A stretch of 64,000 nucleotides of DNA from Metabacillus halosaccharovorans (GCF_002019635.1 NZ_KV917372.1:806001-870000); one strand, 5' to 3'. Numbered from the stretch's first letter, positions 7,926-16,964 are shown. Notes: generated from the letters alone by a model not told the origin. Translations and numbers: made by a program.

Positions 7926-8807
7926 CTATTCTTTCGTATAAATTATGGTTATATTTTGAGGTGTTTTCTTTGTATCCTCATATTGAACAAGTTCACCATT
8001 GACCTTCAAATCAGTTCCGGGAACATTTCCCACACGAACTGTAATCTCGGATTCAGCGGTAAAATCATTTACTTGAGATTTACCTTGTGCTATTTCAGCC
8101 CCAAAGAATGTCTTACCTTTACCATTTTTTATGCCAACCCATGTACGGTCTTTTGCAATTACCTCAAGCTCAAACTTTTCAGATCCGGTTAATTCATATG
8201 TCGTTGTTGAACCTTCTACACCTTTTACTGTTAATGTCTGAGATGGTGTTTCCGGCTCATTAGTTTCAGCTTCTTCTTGAACAGCCTCCTCATTTTCCTG
8301 TGCAGGAGCCTCTTCTTCATTTTGTTCTTCATTTGTTGCTGAGTTTTCTATTTTTTCAAACTCAACATCGCTTGTTTGATTTTCTGACTGATCATTTGCT
8401 GTTTTATCTTCAGCAGCATCTTGTCTCCATAACCAGAGGAGAATTGCCACAATAATAACAACTGCTACTACTGCCAATTTTGGAAGTATCTCTATAAATT
8501 TTGAAGCTGATTTAGGTAACTCTTTATGTGTTCTCACTCTCGATAATTGCTCAGGAACATCTTCTTTGTATGTACTTGGTACTTCATTTTTGTATTCCTC
8601 AAAAAGCATTTCAGGATCCAGGTCAACAGCCTCAGCATATTGCTTCATAAATGCTCTGGCATAAAATTTTCCAGGCATCATTGAATAATTGCCCTCTTCA
8701 AGACCAATTAAGTATCTTTTTTGAATTTTGGTGATCTCCTGGAGATCATCCAAGCTCATATTTTTCTCTTCTCTTGCTTGTTTGAGTCGATTACCTAGTT
8801 CACTCAA
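7926..8807 (-). CDS. rodZ: RodZ-type cytoskeletal/cell-shape protein (YmfM)
   Basis: Single-pass membrane protein that links MreB to the elongation machinery. The predicted 293 residues comprise a cytoplasmic helix-turn-helix of the RodZ/HipB type (about 3-70: ELGNRLKQAREEKNMSLDDL), a transmembrane segment (about 109-127), an acidic, Glu/Gln-rich extracellular linker, and a C-terminal DUF4115 beta domain (about 215-285). The frame is open up to 8858, but I chose the TTG at 8807: GGGGTG lies 6 nt before it, the protein then begins MSELGNRLKQ as family members do, and it starts 16 nt after the ymfK stop instead of overlapping it. Membership of the ymfK-rodZ-pgsA-cinA group is conserved in Bacillus. 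Confidence 0.9.
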   Translation of the reverse strand: MSELGNRLKQAREEKNMSLDDLQEITKIQKRYLIGLEEGNYSMMPGKFYARAFMKQYAEAVDLDPEMLFEEYKNEVPSTYKEDVPEQLSRVRTHKELPKSASKFIEILPKLAVVAVVIIVAILLWLWRQDAAEDKTANDQSENQTSDVEFEKIENSATNEEQNEEEAPAQENEEAVQEEAETNEPETPSQTLTVKGVEGSTTTYELTGSEKFELEVIAKDRTWVGIKNGKGKTFFGAEIAQGKSQVNDFTAESEITVRVGNVPGTDLKVNGELVQYEDTKKTPQNITIIYTKE

Positions 8808-8823
8808 CCGTAACACCCCATAA

Positions 8824-9615
8824 CTAAAAGTCAAATCCTGAGAGTCCTGATGTGTCAAACATCATTGGTGGATTTTCTACATCTTTATATGTAATTTCTT
8901 CATCAGGTTCATTCCGGATTTCTATTATGTAATCAAAATCATCAATTGTGTACTCTGTATTTTGGACAAAAATATCAGGATGTTCAACAACTTTCGTTGC
9001 AGAAAGCCGCATAATTTCTCTTACCAATTGAAAATGTTTTTCTGACCCTCTTCTTGTTGATACGATTCCATCAATAATAAAGACATTATCTTCACTATAT
9101 TCATCCGCTATTAACTGACTCCGAATCGTTTGTTTTAACAATGTCGAAGAAACAAATAACCATTTCTTGTTAGCACATACACTTGATGCAACAATGGATT
9201 CAGTTTTTCCTACCCTTGGCATTCCTCGGATTCCAATTAATTTGTGTCCATCCTGTTTATAGAGTTCTGCCATAAAATCAACTAATAACCCAAGTTCATC
9301 TCGGACGAAACGAAATGTTTTCTTGTCATCTGCATCTCTTTGGATATATCTTCCATGCCTTACTGCCAATCTGTCACGCAGCTTTGGTACTCGTAGCTTT
9401 GTAACTGTTATATTATCCATTGTATTTAAAATTGATTCAAGTCTACGTACTTGATCATTGCTTTCACACTTAAGTAATAGGCCGCGCCTGGAATCATCGA
9501 CCCCATTAATCGTAATAATATTAATTGACAGCATTCCCAATAAAGAAGATACATCACCTAATAGTCCGGGCCGATTTTTTTGGATCTCGTATTCTAAATA
9601 CCATTCAAATGGCAA
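8824..9615 (-). CDS. ymfK: YmfK-family protein (ACT-like domain plus P-loop, DUF3388)
   Basis: A conserved Bacillus protein of unknown function, 263 residues. The N-terminal part (about 5-75: YEIQKNRPGLLGDVSSLLG) looks like an ACT-type regulatory fold, and the rest matches the DUF3388 family. A P-loop-like GIRGMPRVGKTES at 128-140 and a hydrophobic strand (VFIIDG) suggest nucleotide binding, but I cannot name a reaction. The start is TTG, 6 nt after GGGGGG. The downstream rodZ TTG follows at 16 nt, so the two are very likely co-transcribed. A predicted terminator of ymfJ lies just upstream. Confidence 0.85.
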   Translation of the reverse strand: MPFEWYLEYEIQKNRPGLLGDVSSLLGMLSINIITINGVDDSRRGLLLKCESNDQVRRLESILNTMDNITVTKLRVPKLRDRLAVRHGRYIQRDADDKKTFRFVRDELGLLVDFMAELYKQDGHKLIGIRGMPRVGKTESIVASSVCANKKWLFVSSTLLKQTIRSQLIADEYSEDNVFIIDGIVSTRRGSEKHFQLVREIMRLSATKVVEHPDIFVQNTEYTIDDFDYIIEIRNEPDEEITYKDVENPPMMFDTSGLSGFDF

Positions 9616-9699
9616 AGAAAGCCCCCCTTATAATAACCACTACCAACTATAATAAATGATTTTACTAAAAGAAGAAAGTATGAAGACAATGAAATCAAT

Positions 9700-9725
9700 G
9701 AAAAAGAGAGGATCTCTCCTCTCTT
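9700..9725 (-). terminator. ymfJ intrinsic terminator
   Basis: AAGAGAGGA and TCCTCTCTT form a perfect 9-bp stem with loop GAGA, followed by TTTTC on the minus strand. It overlaps the last bases of the ymfJ stop region and precedes ymfK. Confidence 0.75.
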
Positions 9726-9981
9726 AATGTGAACCGTTATTTTGAACAAGCTTTACCATCATACTAGCAATAGCATGTTGCTCTTGTTCAGATGCTACAC
9801 TCCATAAATCTGCGAGGACTTTTTCTTGTGGATTTTTAGCTTCAACTTGCTTTGCTAAATAATCCCCAATCTCGAACGCTAAGTTGTTTACTACTTGCTC
9901 GTTCATACCCTCATTTTGAGCATGGTTTAGACGATCACCTAAAAAATCTTTCCATTCATTCCAATTTTCTAAGACAGACAT
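9724..9981 (-). CDS. ymfJ: YmfJ-family small protein (DUF3243)
   Basis: An 85-residue acidic, helix-rich protein of the DUF3243 family (VLENWNEWKDFLGDRLNHAQ at the N-terminus), conserved at this locus in Bacillus and of unknown function. There is no signal peptide or membrane segment. The ATG start follows a strong AAGGAGG at 7-nt spacing. The ribosome binding site can pair with a CTCCT directly between it and the ATG and with a CCTCCT about 30 nt upstream, suggesting translational control (see findings). It follows ymfI by 69 nt and ends in its own terminator. Confidence 0.88.
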   Translation of the reverse strand: MSVLENWNEWKDFLGDRLNHAQNEGMNEQVVNNLAFEIGDYLAKQVEAKNPQEKVLADLWSVASEQEQHAIASMMVKLVQNNGSH

Positions 9982-10050
9982 AGGAGTTCCTCCTTTTTAA
10001 TTGATACAAATTTATTGTTCCAAGAGGAGGTTCCATTTATTCATCATTTT

Positions 10051-10761
10051 TTAGATCCATCCACCATTTACAGAAATAACTTGTCCTGTAATATAAGAAG
10101 CATTTTCAGAAGCTAAAAAAGACACAGTATTAGCAATTTCCTCAGGCTGACAAAGTCTCCCAAGTGGAATTTCTTCTGATAAGTTCCTAATTTCTTCTTC
10201 GGTAAAATGAGATAACATTTTAGTTGCAACAGCTCCTGGTGCCACTGCATTGACTCTTATTTGACTGGGCGCAAGTTCTTTTGCCAGTGCCTTTACATAT
10301 GCATTTTGGCCGCCTTTTACCATTGAATATAAGACCTCACAAGATGCACCGGTAATTCCCCAAATGGATGATATGACAATGATGTTGCCGGATTTTTTTC
10401 TTATCATAGAAGGGATGAGTTGCTGTACTAATTTAAAAGGGCTTGTTATATGTAATTGGACCATATTATCAATATCATCATCATGCAAATCGGTAACTAA
10501 TCCGTATAAGCTTATTCCGCTGTTTAGCACAAGTAATTCAATTGGCATTCGGATTTGCTCCAACAAAGCTTGAACACCTGTTTTTATTGTCAAATCGGCT
10601 TGAACAGGAATAATGTTATTAGAGTAGGATTTTAATTCTTCTATCGCTTGAACATTTTGGTTGTAATGTACGTAAATAATGTAGCCATCTTCAATGAGCT
10701 TTTTTACAATGGCGGTTCCTATTCCGCCGCTTGCCCCAGTCACTAATGCATATTTATCCAT
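10051..10761 (-). CDS. ymfI: SDR-family reductase, elongation factor P 5-aminopentanone reductase type
   Basis: A 236-residue short-chain dehydrogenase/reductase. The NAD(P)-binding motif GASGGIGTA stands at 9-17, NSG near 78-80, the catalytic Ser in ISSIWG near 130, and the Tyr-x3-Lys pair in YSMVKGG near 145. In B. subtilis YmfI performs the last reduction in the 5-aminopentanol modification of Lys32 of EF-P, which helps EF-P at polyproline stalls. The location directly downstream of ymfH and ymfF supports this particular function over the FabG-like alternatives. The ATG start has AAGGAGTATTT upstream. It is separated from ymfH by 90 nt containing a short terminator. Confidence 0.9.
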   Translation of the reverse strand: MDKYALVTGASGGIGTAIVKKLIEDGYIIYVHYNQNVQAIEELKSYSNNIIPVQADLTIKTGVQALLEQIRMPIELLVLNSGISLYGLVTDLHDDDIDNMVQLHITSPFKLVQQLIPSMIRKKSGNIIVISSIWGITGASCEVLYSMVKGGQNAYVKALAKELAPSQIRVNAVAPGAVATKMLSHFTEEEIRNLSEEIPLGRLCQPEEIANTVSFLASENASYITGQVISVNGGWI

Positions 10762-10811
10762 AAATACTCCTTAATTATTAAGAAATCTTCCATTATTCTA
10801 TCATATTCCCA

Positions 10812-10845
10812 TTCAAAAAAGGCCTGACAATAGCAGACCTCAGTG
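10812..10845 (-). terminator. ymfH terminator
   Basis: AGGTCTG pairs with CAGGCCT (one G-U pair) around a 7-nt loop and is followed by TTTTTT on the minus strand. It lies about 10 nt after the ymfH stop codon. Confidence 0.7.
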
Positions 10846-10851
10846 AAATAA

Positions 10852-12138
10852 TTATTTAGGGACGACCTGACATACTGAAAAGAGTGACTCCTCTACAGAT
10901 TCGTTCAGGACATTTGTCATATCTTCTTTAGAGAGTGATTCCAGTGTTGGTACAACATCAAATAGATTCATTTCATTAAATGCATAGCGGGTAAACTGAT
11001 TGGCGATATATTCAGGAGAATTAATCGCTCTTAAAAAAGCACCAATTTTTTTCTTTTTCGTCGCTTCAAAAGTTGAGAAGTCAACACCATGATTTTTTGC
11101 TTTAAATAATATATCCTTAATTTTTTCGGCTAAACGGTCCGGATCCACAGTGTCACCGCCAATCATTGCAAATCCAAAGCCACTTTCTTCTGTATAATCA
11201 TAACTAAACGTATCGTCAATTAAACCTTCTTTATATAGCTCTTCATGGTTTGTTGAGCTTTTACTAAACAGCATATCAAGAAGAATATTCATGGAAAGCT
11301 CATATTTTAATAATTCTGCACCAGTTCTGTTTGGCTTTTTGGCTTTTAAACCTACTAAGCACTTTGAACTTTGTACGTTCATTTTTAAAATTTCTTTTTC
11401 TTTAAACACAGTTTCTTGTTCAGTAGGAAATTCTCTTTTTATTTCAGATTGTGCTGTAAAATTCTTTTTTTGTTGATTCTCTCGGACTTGCTGTAAAATT
11501 TTATCAGGGTCAACAGCTCCGACAACAAATAACAGCATGTTACTTGGATGATAAAAAGTATGGTAACACTCATAAAGAGAATCTTTTGTAATTTTTGCAA
11601 TTGAATCGATTGTCCCGGCAATATCAATTCGAACAGGATGTTGATGAAAAAGATTTTGAATGAGCCCAAAGTATAAACGCCAATCAGGGTTATCATCGTA
11701 CATATTAATCTCCTGCCCGATAATTCCCTTTTCTTTTTCTACCGTCTTTTCAGAAAAGTAAGGTTCTTGAACAAAGTCAATCAATGTTTCCAAGTTTCTT
11801 TCCACTTGACTGGTACTCGAAAATAGATATGCTGTCCGAGTAAAAGATGTAAATGCATTTGCTGATGCGCCTTGTTTACTAAATTGTTGAAAGACATCCC
11901 CATCTTCTTTTTCAAATAGCTTATGCTCTAAAAAGTGTGCGATTCCATCAGGAACTTGGATCATTTCATCTTTGTTTAATGGAACAAAAGTATTATCAAT
12001 TGATCCGTATTTCGTCGTAAACGTTGCATATGTCTTATTAAAGCCTTTTTTAGGCAGTACGTACACATCTAATCCATTGTCCATCTTTTCGTAGTAAAGA
12101 GATTCCTGTAACTGCTCAAAATGAATAGGTTTTGTCAT
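10852..12138 (-). CDS. ymfH: M16 (pitrilysin-type) zinc peptidase YmfH
   Basis: A 428-residue M16 metallopeptidase. The inverted zinc motif is intact as HFLEH (about 68-72), with a downstream acidic ligand in EKEKGIIGQEI, so this copy is predicted to be catalytically competent. The C-terminal half is the second, inactive-type M16 domain. The ATG overlaps the stop of ymfF by 4 nt (ATGA), showing translational coupling. Together they resemble the active/inactive heterodimers of the M16B class. In B. subtilis this pair has been associated with EF-P 5-aminopentanol modification. The substrate is not known. Confidence 0.92.
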   Translation of the reverse strand: MTKPIHFEQLQESLYYEKMDNGLDVYVLPKKGFNKTYATFTTKYGSIDNTFVPLNKDEMIQVPDGIAHFLEHKLFEKEDGDVFQQFSKQGASANAFTSFTRTAYLFSSTSQVERNLETLIDFVQEPYFSEKTVEKEKGIIGQEINMYDDNPDWRLYFGLIQNLFHQHPVRIDIAGTIDSIAKITKDSLYECYHTFYHPSNMLLFVVGAVDPDKILQQVRENQQKKNFTAQSEIKREFPTEQETVFKEKEILKMNVQSSKCLVGLKAKKPNRTGAELLKYELSMNILLDMLFSKSSTNHEELYKEGLIDDTFSYDYTEESGFGFAMIGGDTVDPDRLAEKIKDILFKAKNHGVDFSTFEATKKKKIGAFLRAINSPEYIANQFTRYAFNEMNLFDVVPTLESLSKEDMTNVLNESVEESLFSVCQVVPK

Positions 12139-13412
12139 GCTGTTCCCCCCATTCCTTTTAAGAAGTAGATTGTATCAAGTTCCACTTTCTTTGCAACTTC
12201 TACAACCTCTTCCATCGTTACTTTTTCAATACCTTCTAAATATTCTTCAAAAGAGCGGTTTATAGATGCAATGACATTATGATAAACAATTTCAACTAAT
12301 CCGTACGGTGTATCCACTGTTTCTAACAGCTGATTTCGAATTACCGCTTTCGTTTGTTCAAATTCTTGATCTGTAAATTCACCATTTTTCATAGCAGCCA
12401 TTTGTTCTTTAATAATAGTTACGGCTTTTTCATAATTTTGAAACTCAATTCCTGACATCACCATTAAAAGGCCTTTATGACTCTCTACTCTTGATGCTGC
12501 ATAATATGCCAAGCTTGCTTTTTCACGAACATTGATAAAAAGTTTTGAGTGGGAGAAACCGCCAAAAATGCCATTAAATACTTGAAGTGCATAATAGTCA
12601 TCATCTCGGTAGGTACAGTTTGTTCGATACCCGATATTTAACTTACCTTGTTTTACATCTTGCTCTTCAATGACTTCATTTTCTACCACTTCATTCCTTT
12701 CAGTTGGATGAACAATATTCTGTGGTGTATTCTTTATTGAAAAATAATTTTCTACATATTTTTCTACCTCTTGGCGATCAATATCACCTACAATATATAG
12801 ATCTATTTTGTTATGCAGTAACGTGTTTTTATAATAATCGAAGAGCGATTGAGCTGAGATTTCATCAATGTCTTTTAATTCTCCGTTAACATGCAATGCA
12901 TAAGGTTCATTTTTACACATTTCTTGAACAAGTCTAAGATTGGAATATCTCATTTTGTCATCATATACAGACTGAATTCTTTGCTTTAATGTTCTTTTTT
13001 CTTGTGTAACATATTCTTCTTGAAAAATTCCACCATCCGTAACCGGATTTAGTAAAATGTCAGCAAGTAACTTTAAAGATTTTTCTAATAGTGGTGCAGA
13101 ATCAGATAAAAACTTTTCATTTGCCACTTCCATTCGAAAGGTAATAATATGTTGTTCACCTTTTTTTGATAAATCAACATTTAGTGTTGCACCATAAAGT
13201 TCATCTAAGTGCTGTCTTAAACGGGTACTTGTGGGGAAGTTTTGCGTACCTCTTTGAAGAACATACGGTAATAACGCTCTGTATGTAACATCTTTTTCAT
13301 TTAATGGCGCTAATAACTTTAAAACAATTGTATTCGTCTTAAATTTGGATGTTGTTATAGTGTGTAGCGAAATCCCATGAATATCTGTAAGTTGTTCATC
13401 AATATAAGACAT
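12135..13412 (-). CDS. ymfF: Inactive M16-family partner subunit YmfF
   Basis: A 425-residue M16 homologue. Where the active site should be (about 45-75: LLPYVLQRGTQNFPTSTRLR) there is no HxxEH, so zinc binding and catalysis are predicted to be lost. It probably serves as the partner or substrate-binding half for YmfH, with which it overlaps by 4 nt. Other M16 family landmarks remain, such as the glycine-rich strand IFGGFSHSKLFINVREKASLAY in two pieces around 300. It begins with an ATG after GGAGGGTCTTC. The gap upstream to ymfD holds a hairpin. Confidence 0.9.
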   Translation of the reverse strand: MSYIDEQLTDIHGISLHTITTSKFKTNTIVLKLLAPLNEKDVTYRALLPYVLQRGTQNFPTSTRLRQHLDELYGATLNVDLSKKGEQHIITFRMEVANEKFLSDSAPLLEKSLKLLADILLNPVTDGGIFQEEYVTQEKRTLKQRIQSVYDDKMRYSNLRLVQEMCKNEPYALHVNGELKDIDEISAQSLFDYYKNTLLHNKIDLYIVGDIDRQEVEKYVENYFSIKNTPQNIVHPTERNEVVENEVIEEQDVKQGKLNIGYRTNCTYRDDDYYALQVFNGIFGGFSHSKLFINVREKASLAYYAASRVESHKGLLMVMSGIEFQNYEKAVTIIKEQMAAMKNGEFTDQEFEQTKAVIRNQLLETVDTPYGLVEIVYHNVIASINRSFEEYLEGIEKVTMEEVVEVAKKVELDTIYFLKGMGGTA

Positions 13413-13540
13413 GAAGACCCTCCTTTTATGAATTCATTGTTAGTAATTATATCAATACGAGGATAATAAAGGAAATAATACACATTTACTTATATCTTTA
13501 CTCTAAATAATCATCCATATACCTTTTGAATGAAAGTACA

Positions 13541-13566
13541 AGACAGTTCTAAGTTTAGAACTGTCT
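13541..13566 (-). terminator. Hairpin after the ymfD-type gene
   Basis: AGACAGTTCTAA and TTAGAACTGTCT form a perfect 12-bp stem with a very short nominal loop, 6 nt after the stop of the transporter gene. The T tract is poor on the minus strand and better on the plus strand (CTTTGTTTT), so direction and strength are uncertain. Confidence 0.5.
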
Positions 13567-13571
13567 TTGTT

Positions 13572-14804
13572 TTAAGCAAGTTTTGGAAGTTGACTTGGAT
13601 CTTTTTCAAAGTCCTTATCCGGCTTTATAAAGAGCATCACAACCATGACAGCAATGACACTTGTGCCGGCAGATATATAATAAACAAGATGTTCACTAAC
13701 GGACATCAGATAAGAAAATACCGGCGGTCCCGCTGCAACACCAATAAACCGCATTGAGCTGTATATAGAAGTAATTGTACCTCGTTGTTCTTTCTCGATT
13801 CCTTCCGTTATTAATGCATCCAGGCTTGGTAATGTTATCCCTATTCCAACCCCAGTTAGAACCAAAAAGGAAATTAAAAAGATTAATGAGTGTTGCACTC
13901 TTAAAGCAATAAATGAAAATGCCACTAAACACATCCCGATAATAATGACACTTTTCATCAAATGTCTATTTTGACCAATTTTCTTACCTGAAAAATATGA
14001 ACTAATAGATAGGGCTAATAATGGTATGGCTAAAACTAACCCTTTTTTAACCCCATCTATTGCATATTGCTTTTCAAGCAAATCTGAAAGGAAAAATAAT
14101 ATACCAAATAGAACAAACATAATGGTACAGCCCACTGCAAAAATGGCAAATAACCATTTACCATCCTGTTTAAAGATACCTTTTACACAATGTGCAAATT
14201 CTTTAAAGCTTTGTTTTTCATCATCTTCCTGTTTTGGTACCTTTACTAAGAAAAATACAAGCAGCACACTGATTAAACTGAAAAATGGAATAAACCAAAA
14301 AGGCAAAAACCATACAAATGCAGCTAATACTGCACCTATGATTGGGCTTAAAACCTTTCCAGCAGTATTTGCTGTTTCAGTTAATCCAAGACCTGCACTT
14401 ATTTGTTCATCATCTTCAAACATGTCCCCTATTAATGGCATAACAACAGGTGCTGCACCTGCAGAGCCAATACCTTGTAATACACGTCCTAAGAGGATCA
14501 CGATATATGGATCATCCATCTTCCATGAAGCCCATCCGGAAACTGCTCCACCTACCCCAGCTATGATTAAACAAGGAACCATTACAACTTTTCTACCAAA
14601 CCGGTCTGATAGATATCCCGCAATTGGGATTAATAAAATGGCCACAATTGAATATACCGTAATGATTAAAGAAACCTGAAAAGCATTTATCCCTAATTCT
14701 TTGGAGATCTGAGGTAAAACAGGAATTAACATAGAGTTTCCTAACGTCATGACAAGAGGAACAGAAGATAATGCAAGTAAATCCAGCTTCTTTCGTGCTT
14801 CCAT
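13572..14804 (-). CDS. ymfD: MFS efflux transporter, YmfD-like
   Basis: A 410-residue major facilitator with about 12 hydrophobic helices. The DHA1-type signature between helices 2 and 3 is seen as GYLSDRFGRKVV (about 62-73), and motif C-like glycine/proline patterns (LGLTETANTAGKVLSPIIGA) near 145-165 indicate a drug/proton antiporter-type exporter. B. subtilis YmfD at the same locus has been reported to export bacillibactin. No siderophore gene is present in this window, so the substrate here is inferred only from position. The ATG start has AGGTGAAGG upstream. It is likely expressed separately from the nup genes, which end in a terminator. Confidence 0.82.
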   Translation of the reverse strand: MEARKKLDLLALSSVPLVMTLGNSMLIPVLPQISKELGINAFQVSLIITVYSIVAILLIPIAGYLSDRFGRKVVMVPCLIIAGVGGAVSGWASWKMDDPYIVILLGRVLQGIGSAGAAPVVMPLIGDMFEDDEQISAGLGLTETANTAGKVLSPIIGAVLAAFVWFLPFWFIPFFSLISVLLVFFLVKVPKQEDDEKQSFKEFAHCVKGIFKQDGKWLFAIFAVGCTIMFVLFGILFFLSDLLEKQYAIDGVKKGLVLAIPLLALSISSYFSGKKIGQNRHLMKSVIIIGMCLVAFSFIALRVQHSLIFLISFLVLTGVGIGITLPSLDALITEGIEKEQRGTITSIYSSMRFIGVAAGPPVFSYLMSVSEHLVYYISAGTSVIAVMVVMLFIKPDKDFEKDPSQLPKLA

Positions 14805-14916
14805 ATCGCCTTCACCTGTCTACTTTTTATTTTGTTAACAAGTTCATTTTGCGTTAAATGAAGCTAACATATACTGGAATTAAGTTACATCTAACTATCC
14901 GGTGCTTATTTAGATA

Positions 14917-14949
14917 CAAAAGAAACTCTCTCCAACATTCGGAGAGAGC
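14917..14949 (-). terminator. nupQ / nup operon terminator
   Basis: CTCTCTCC and GGAGAGAG form an 8-bp stem with a 7-nt loop, followed by TTTCTTTT on the minus strand. It lies directly after the last permease gene. Confidence 0.78.
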
Positions 14950-14955
14950 TAAATT

Positions 14956-15915
14956 TTATCTTTTTCCTTTTTCATATGGTGTTCCAAGAGCCTTTGGTGA
15001 ATCAGCACGTCCGATAAATCCTGTTAATGCCAGGATGGTTAACACATAAGGAAGAATTAATAAATAAACGGACGGAATGTCTTTTAAAAACGGAATGGTT
15101 CCTCCAATAATACTCAATCCTTGTGCAAGACCAAAGAATAATGCTGCTCCCATCGCACCAAGTGGATGCCATTTTCCAAAGATAACAGCTGCAAGTGCCA
15201 TAAATCCTTGACCACTTATTGTTGCATGACTAAAATCTCTAGAGATGATTGTAGCATACACCGCTCCGCCAATACCCGCGAATGCACCACTTAATAAAAC
15301 ACCTATATATCTCATTCTTGTTACATTAATCCCCATAGTATCAGCTGCCATTGGATGTTCACCTACAGAGCGTAAACGAAGGCCGAATGGTGTTTTATAG
15401 ATCACATACCAAACGATAACAGCTAAGATAATAGCCAAGTATGATGTAATATATCCTCCGGAGAAGAAAATCTTACCTATGACTGGTATATCGCTTAACA
15501 ATGGAATGTCCATCTTGTTAAAACTAGTTGAAATACGGTCTGTTTGACCTTTTTCATAAATGTTTTTTACGAGAAAAAGGGATAAACCTAAAGCTAAGAA
15601 GTTAATTGCTACACCACTAACTACTTGATCTGCCTTAAATGTTATCGACGCTACTGCATGAAGCAGGGAAAAAAGAGCTGCTGCCACCATTGCAGCCAAA
15701 ATGGCAAACCATGGCGTTGCTTTACCCAATATATCATCAAACTGTAAATTAAATACAATACCAACAAATGCCCCAATAATCATTAATCCTTCAAGACCTA
15801 TGTTAACAACACCGGACCGCTCACTAAATACGCCACCGAGTGCGGTGAAAATAAGTGGAGCTGCTACAAATAAAGCTGTTGGGATAATAATTTCTAATGC
15901 TTGCAATATGCTCAC
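14956..15915 (-). CDS. nupQ: Nucleoside-type ABC transporter permease (NupQ-like)
   Basis: A 319-residue integral membrane permease of the BPD_transp_2 family, with about 8-10 hydrophobic helices. The family stretch RSGVVNIGLEGLMIIGAF appears at about 33-50, and AFAGIGGAVYATIISRDF near 213. It pairs with NupP to form the membrane channel of a BMP-dependent importer. The GTG start stands immediately next to the nupP stop codon (TAAGTG), with GGAGGGG inside the end of nupP, so translation is coupled. It is the last gene of the nup operon and is followed by a terminator. The substrate class (nucleosides, as for B. subtilis NupNOPQ guanosine uptake) is inferred from family. Confidence 0.9.
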   Translation of the reverse strand: MSILQALEIIIPTALFVAAPLIFTALGGVFSERSGVVNIGLEGLMIIGAFVGIVFNLQFDDILGKATPWFAILAAMVAAALFSLLHAVASITFKADQVVSGVAINFLALGLSLFLVKNIYEKGQTDRISTSFNKMDIPLLSDIPVIGKIFFSGGYITSYLAIILAVIVWYVIYKTPFGLRLRSVGEHPMAADTMGINVTRMRYIGVLLSGAFAGIGGAVYATIISRDFSHATISGQGFMALAAVIFGKWHPLGAMGAALFFGLAQGLSIIGGTIPFLKDIPSVYLLILPYVLTILALTGFIGRADSPKALGTPYEKGKR

Positions 15916-16962
15916 TTATTTCCCCTCCTTTTTAAAACGAAGTAATATCCAACGGATAAAATAGCTTGATGCTACAAAGAAGATAATAAGTGCGATAATA
16001 ATCTCAACAAGCTCATTAGGTACTCCTGCTTCTGATGGCATATTGAGAGCACCAACTTTTAAGCCGCCAAATAATGCTGCAGAGAATAAAATACCAATAG
16101 CTGCATTCCCTCCAATAAGCGCTACAGCAATTCCATCAAACCCGATTCCAGTAAATCCGCTTTTTACAGACACATACTCAAAGGTTCCTAAACCTTCCAT
16201 AGCACCAGCTACACCTGCAAAAGCACCAGAAATGACCATTGAAAGGATGATGTTTCGATTAACATTCATACCAGCGTAATGTGCGGCATCATGGTTAAAT
16301 CCTACAGCTCTTAACTCAAAGCCTTTTGTTGTTTTTTCAAGAAGAAACCACATAATAAATGCAGCAATTAATGCGATAAATATTCCGTTGTGCATTCTGG
16401 AGTAATCTGTAATATTCTCAAAAAATTCTGAACGTAATGATGCAGAAGGATAAACTTTTTCTGATGTATCACTATTGTCAGTTAAAACATTTCTAATTAA
16501 ATAATTTGTTACGTGCAAAGCAATATAGTTCATCATAATTGTTACAATAACTTCATGAACTTTGAATCGTGCCTTTAAAAGACCCGGTACAAATCCCCAA
16601 AGTGCCCCAGCTAAAGCTGCAACAATGATAGCAAGAGGAAGATGAATGAAAGCTGGCAATTCAAAAGCTACTCCAACCCAAACAGCTGCAAACCAACCTA
16701 CTATTACCTGCCCTTCAACACCTATGTTAAATAGGCCTGTTCTGTAAGCAAATGCAACAGCTAACCCCGTTAAAATATATGGTGTTAATTGTCTGACTGT
16801 CTCACCTATATAGTAAGAATCACCGAACATTCCATACCAAAGCGCATTATAACCGGCTATTGGATTATACCCGCTTACCAACATAATAATTGCACCACAT
16901 AGAATACCTAAAATTACAGCGATAACAGGGATTAACAAATTCATATAGCGATTTAAGTTCAT
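15916..16962 (-). CDS. nupP: Nucleoside-type ABC transporter permease (NupP-like)
   Basis: A 348-residue membrane permease of the BPD_transp_2 family. The characteristic RTGLFNIGVEGQVIVGWF stands at about 74-91, and the conserved cytoplasmic loop LLEKTTKGFELRAVGFN near 206-222 should contact the ATPase. About 8-10 helices are visible. It starts with an ATG 2 nt after the nupO stop, and its own stop is adjacent to the nupQ GTG, a tight operon arrangement. It works with NupQ and the double-domain ATPase NupO; NupN delivers the substrate. Confidence 0.9.
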   Translation of the reverse strand: MNLNRYMNLLIPVIAVILGILCGAIIMLVSGYNPIAGYNALWYGMFGDSYYIGETVRQLTPYILTGLAVAFAYRTGLFNIGVEGQVIVGWFAAVWVGVAFELPAFIHLPLAIIVAALAGALWGFVPGLLKARFKVHEVIVTIMMNYIALHVTNYLIRNVLTDNSDTSEKVYPSASLRSEFFENITDYSRMHNGIFIALIAAFIMWFLLEKTTKGFELRAVGFNHDAAHYAGMNVNRNIILSMVISGAFAGVAGAMEGLGTFEYVSVKSGFTGIGFDGIAVALIGGNAAIGILFSAALFGGLKVGALNMPSEAGVPNELVEIIIALIIFFVASSYFIRWILLRFKKEGK

Positions 16963-16964
16963 AA

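Noticed and set aside
14026-14679. Long open frame on the plus strand (217 codons)
   Set aside because: It lies wholly opposite the ymfD-type transporter, has no ribosome binding site and reads as low-complexity Ser/Thr/Asn/Pro sequence; it is a by-product of the real gene.
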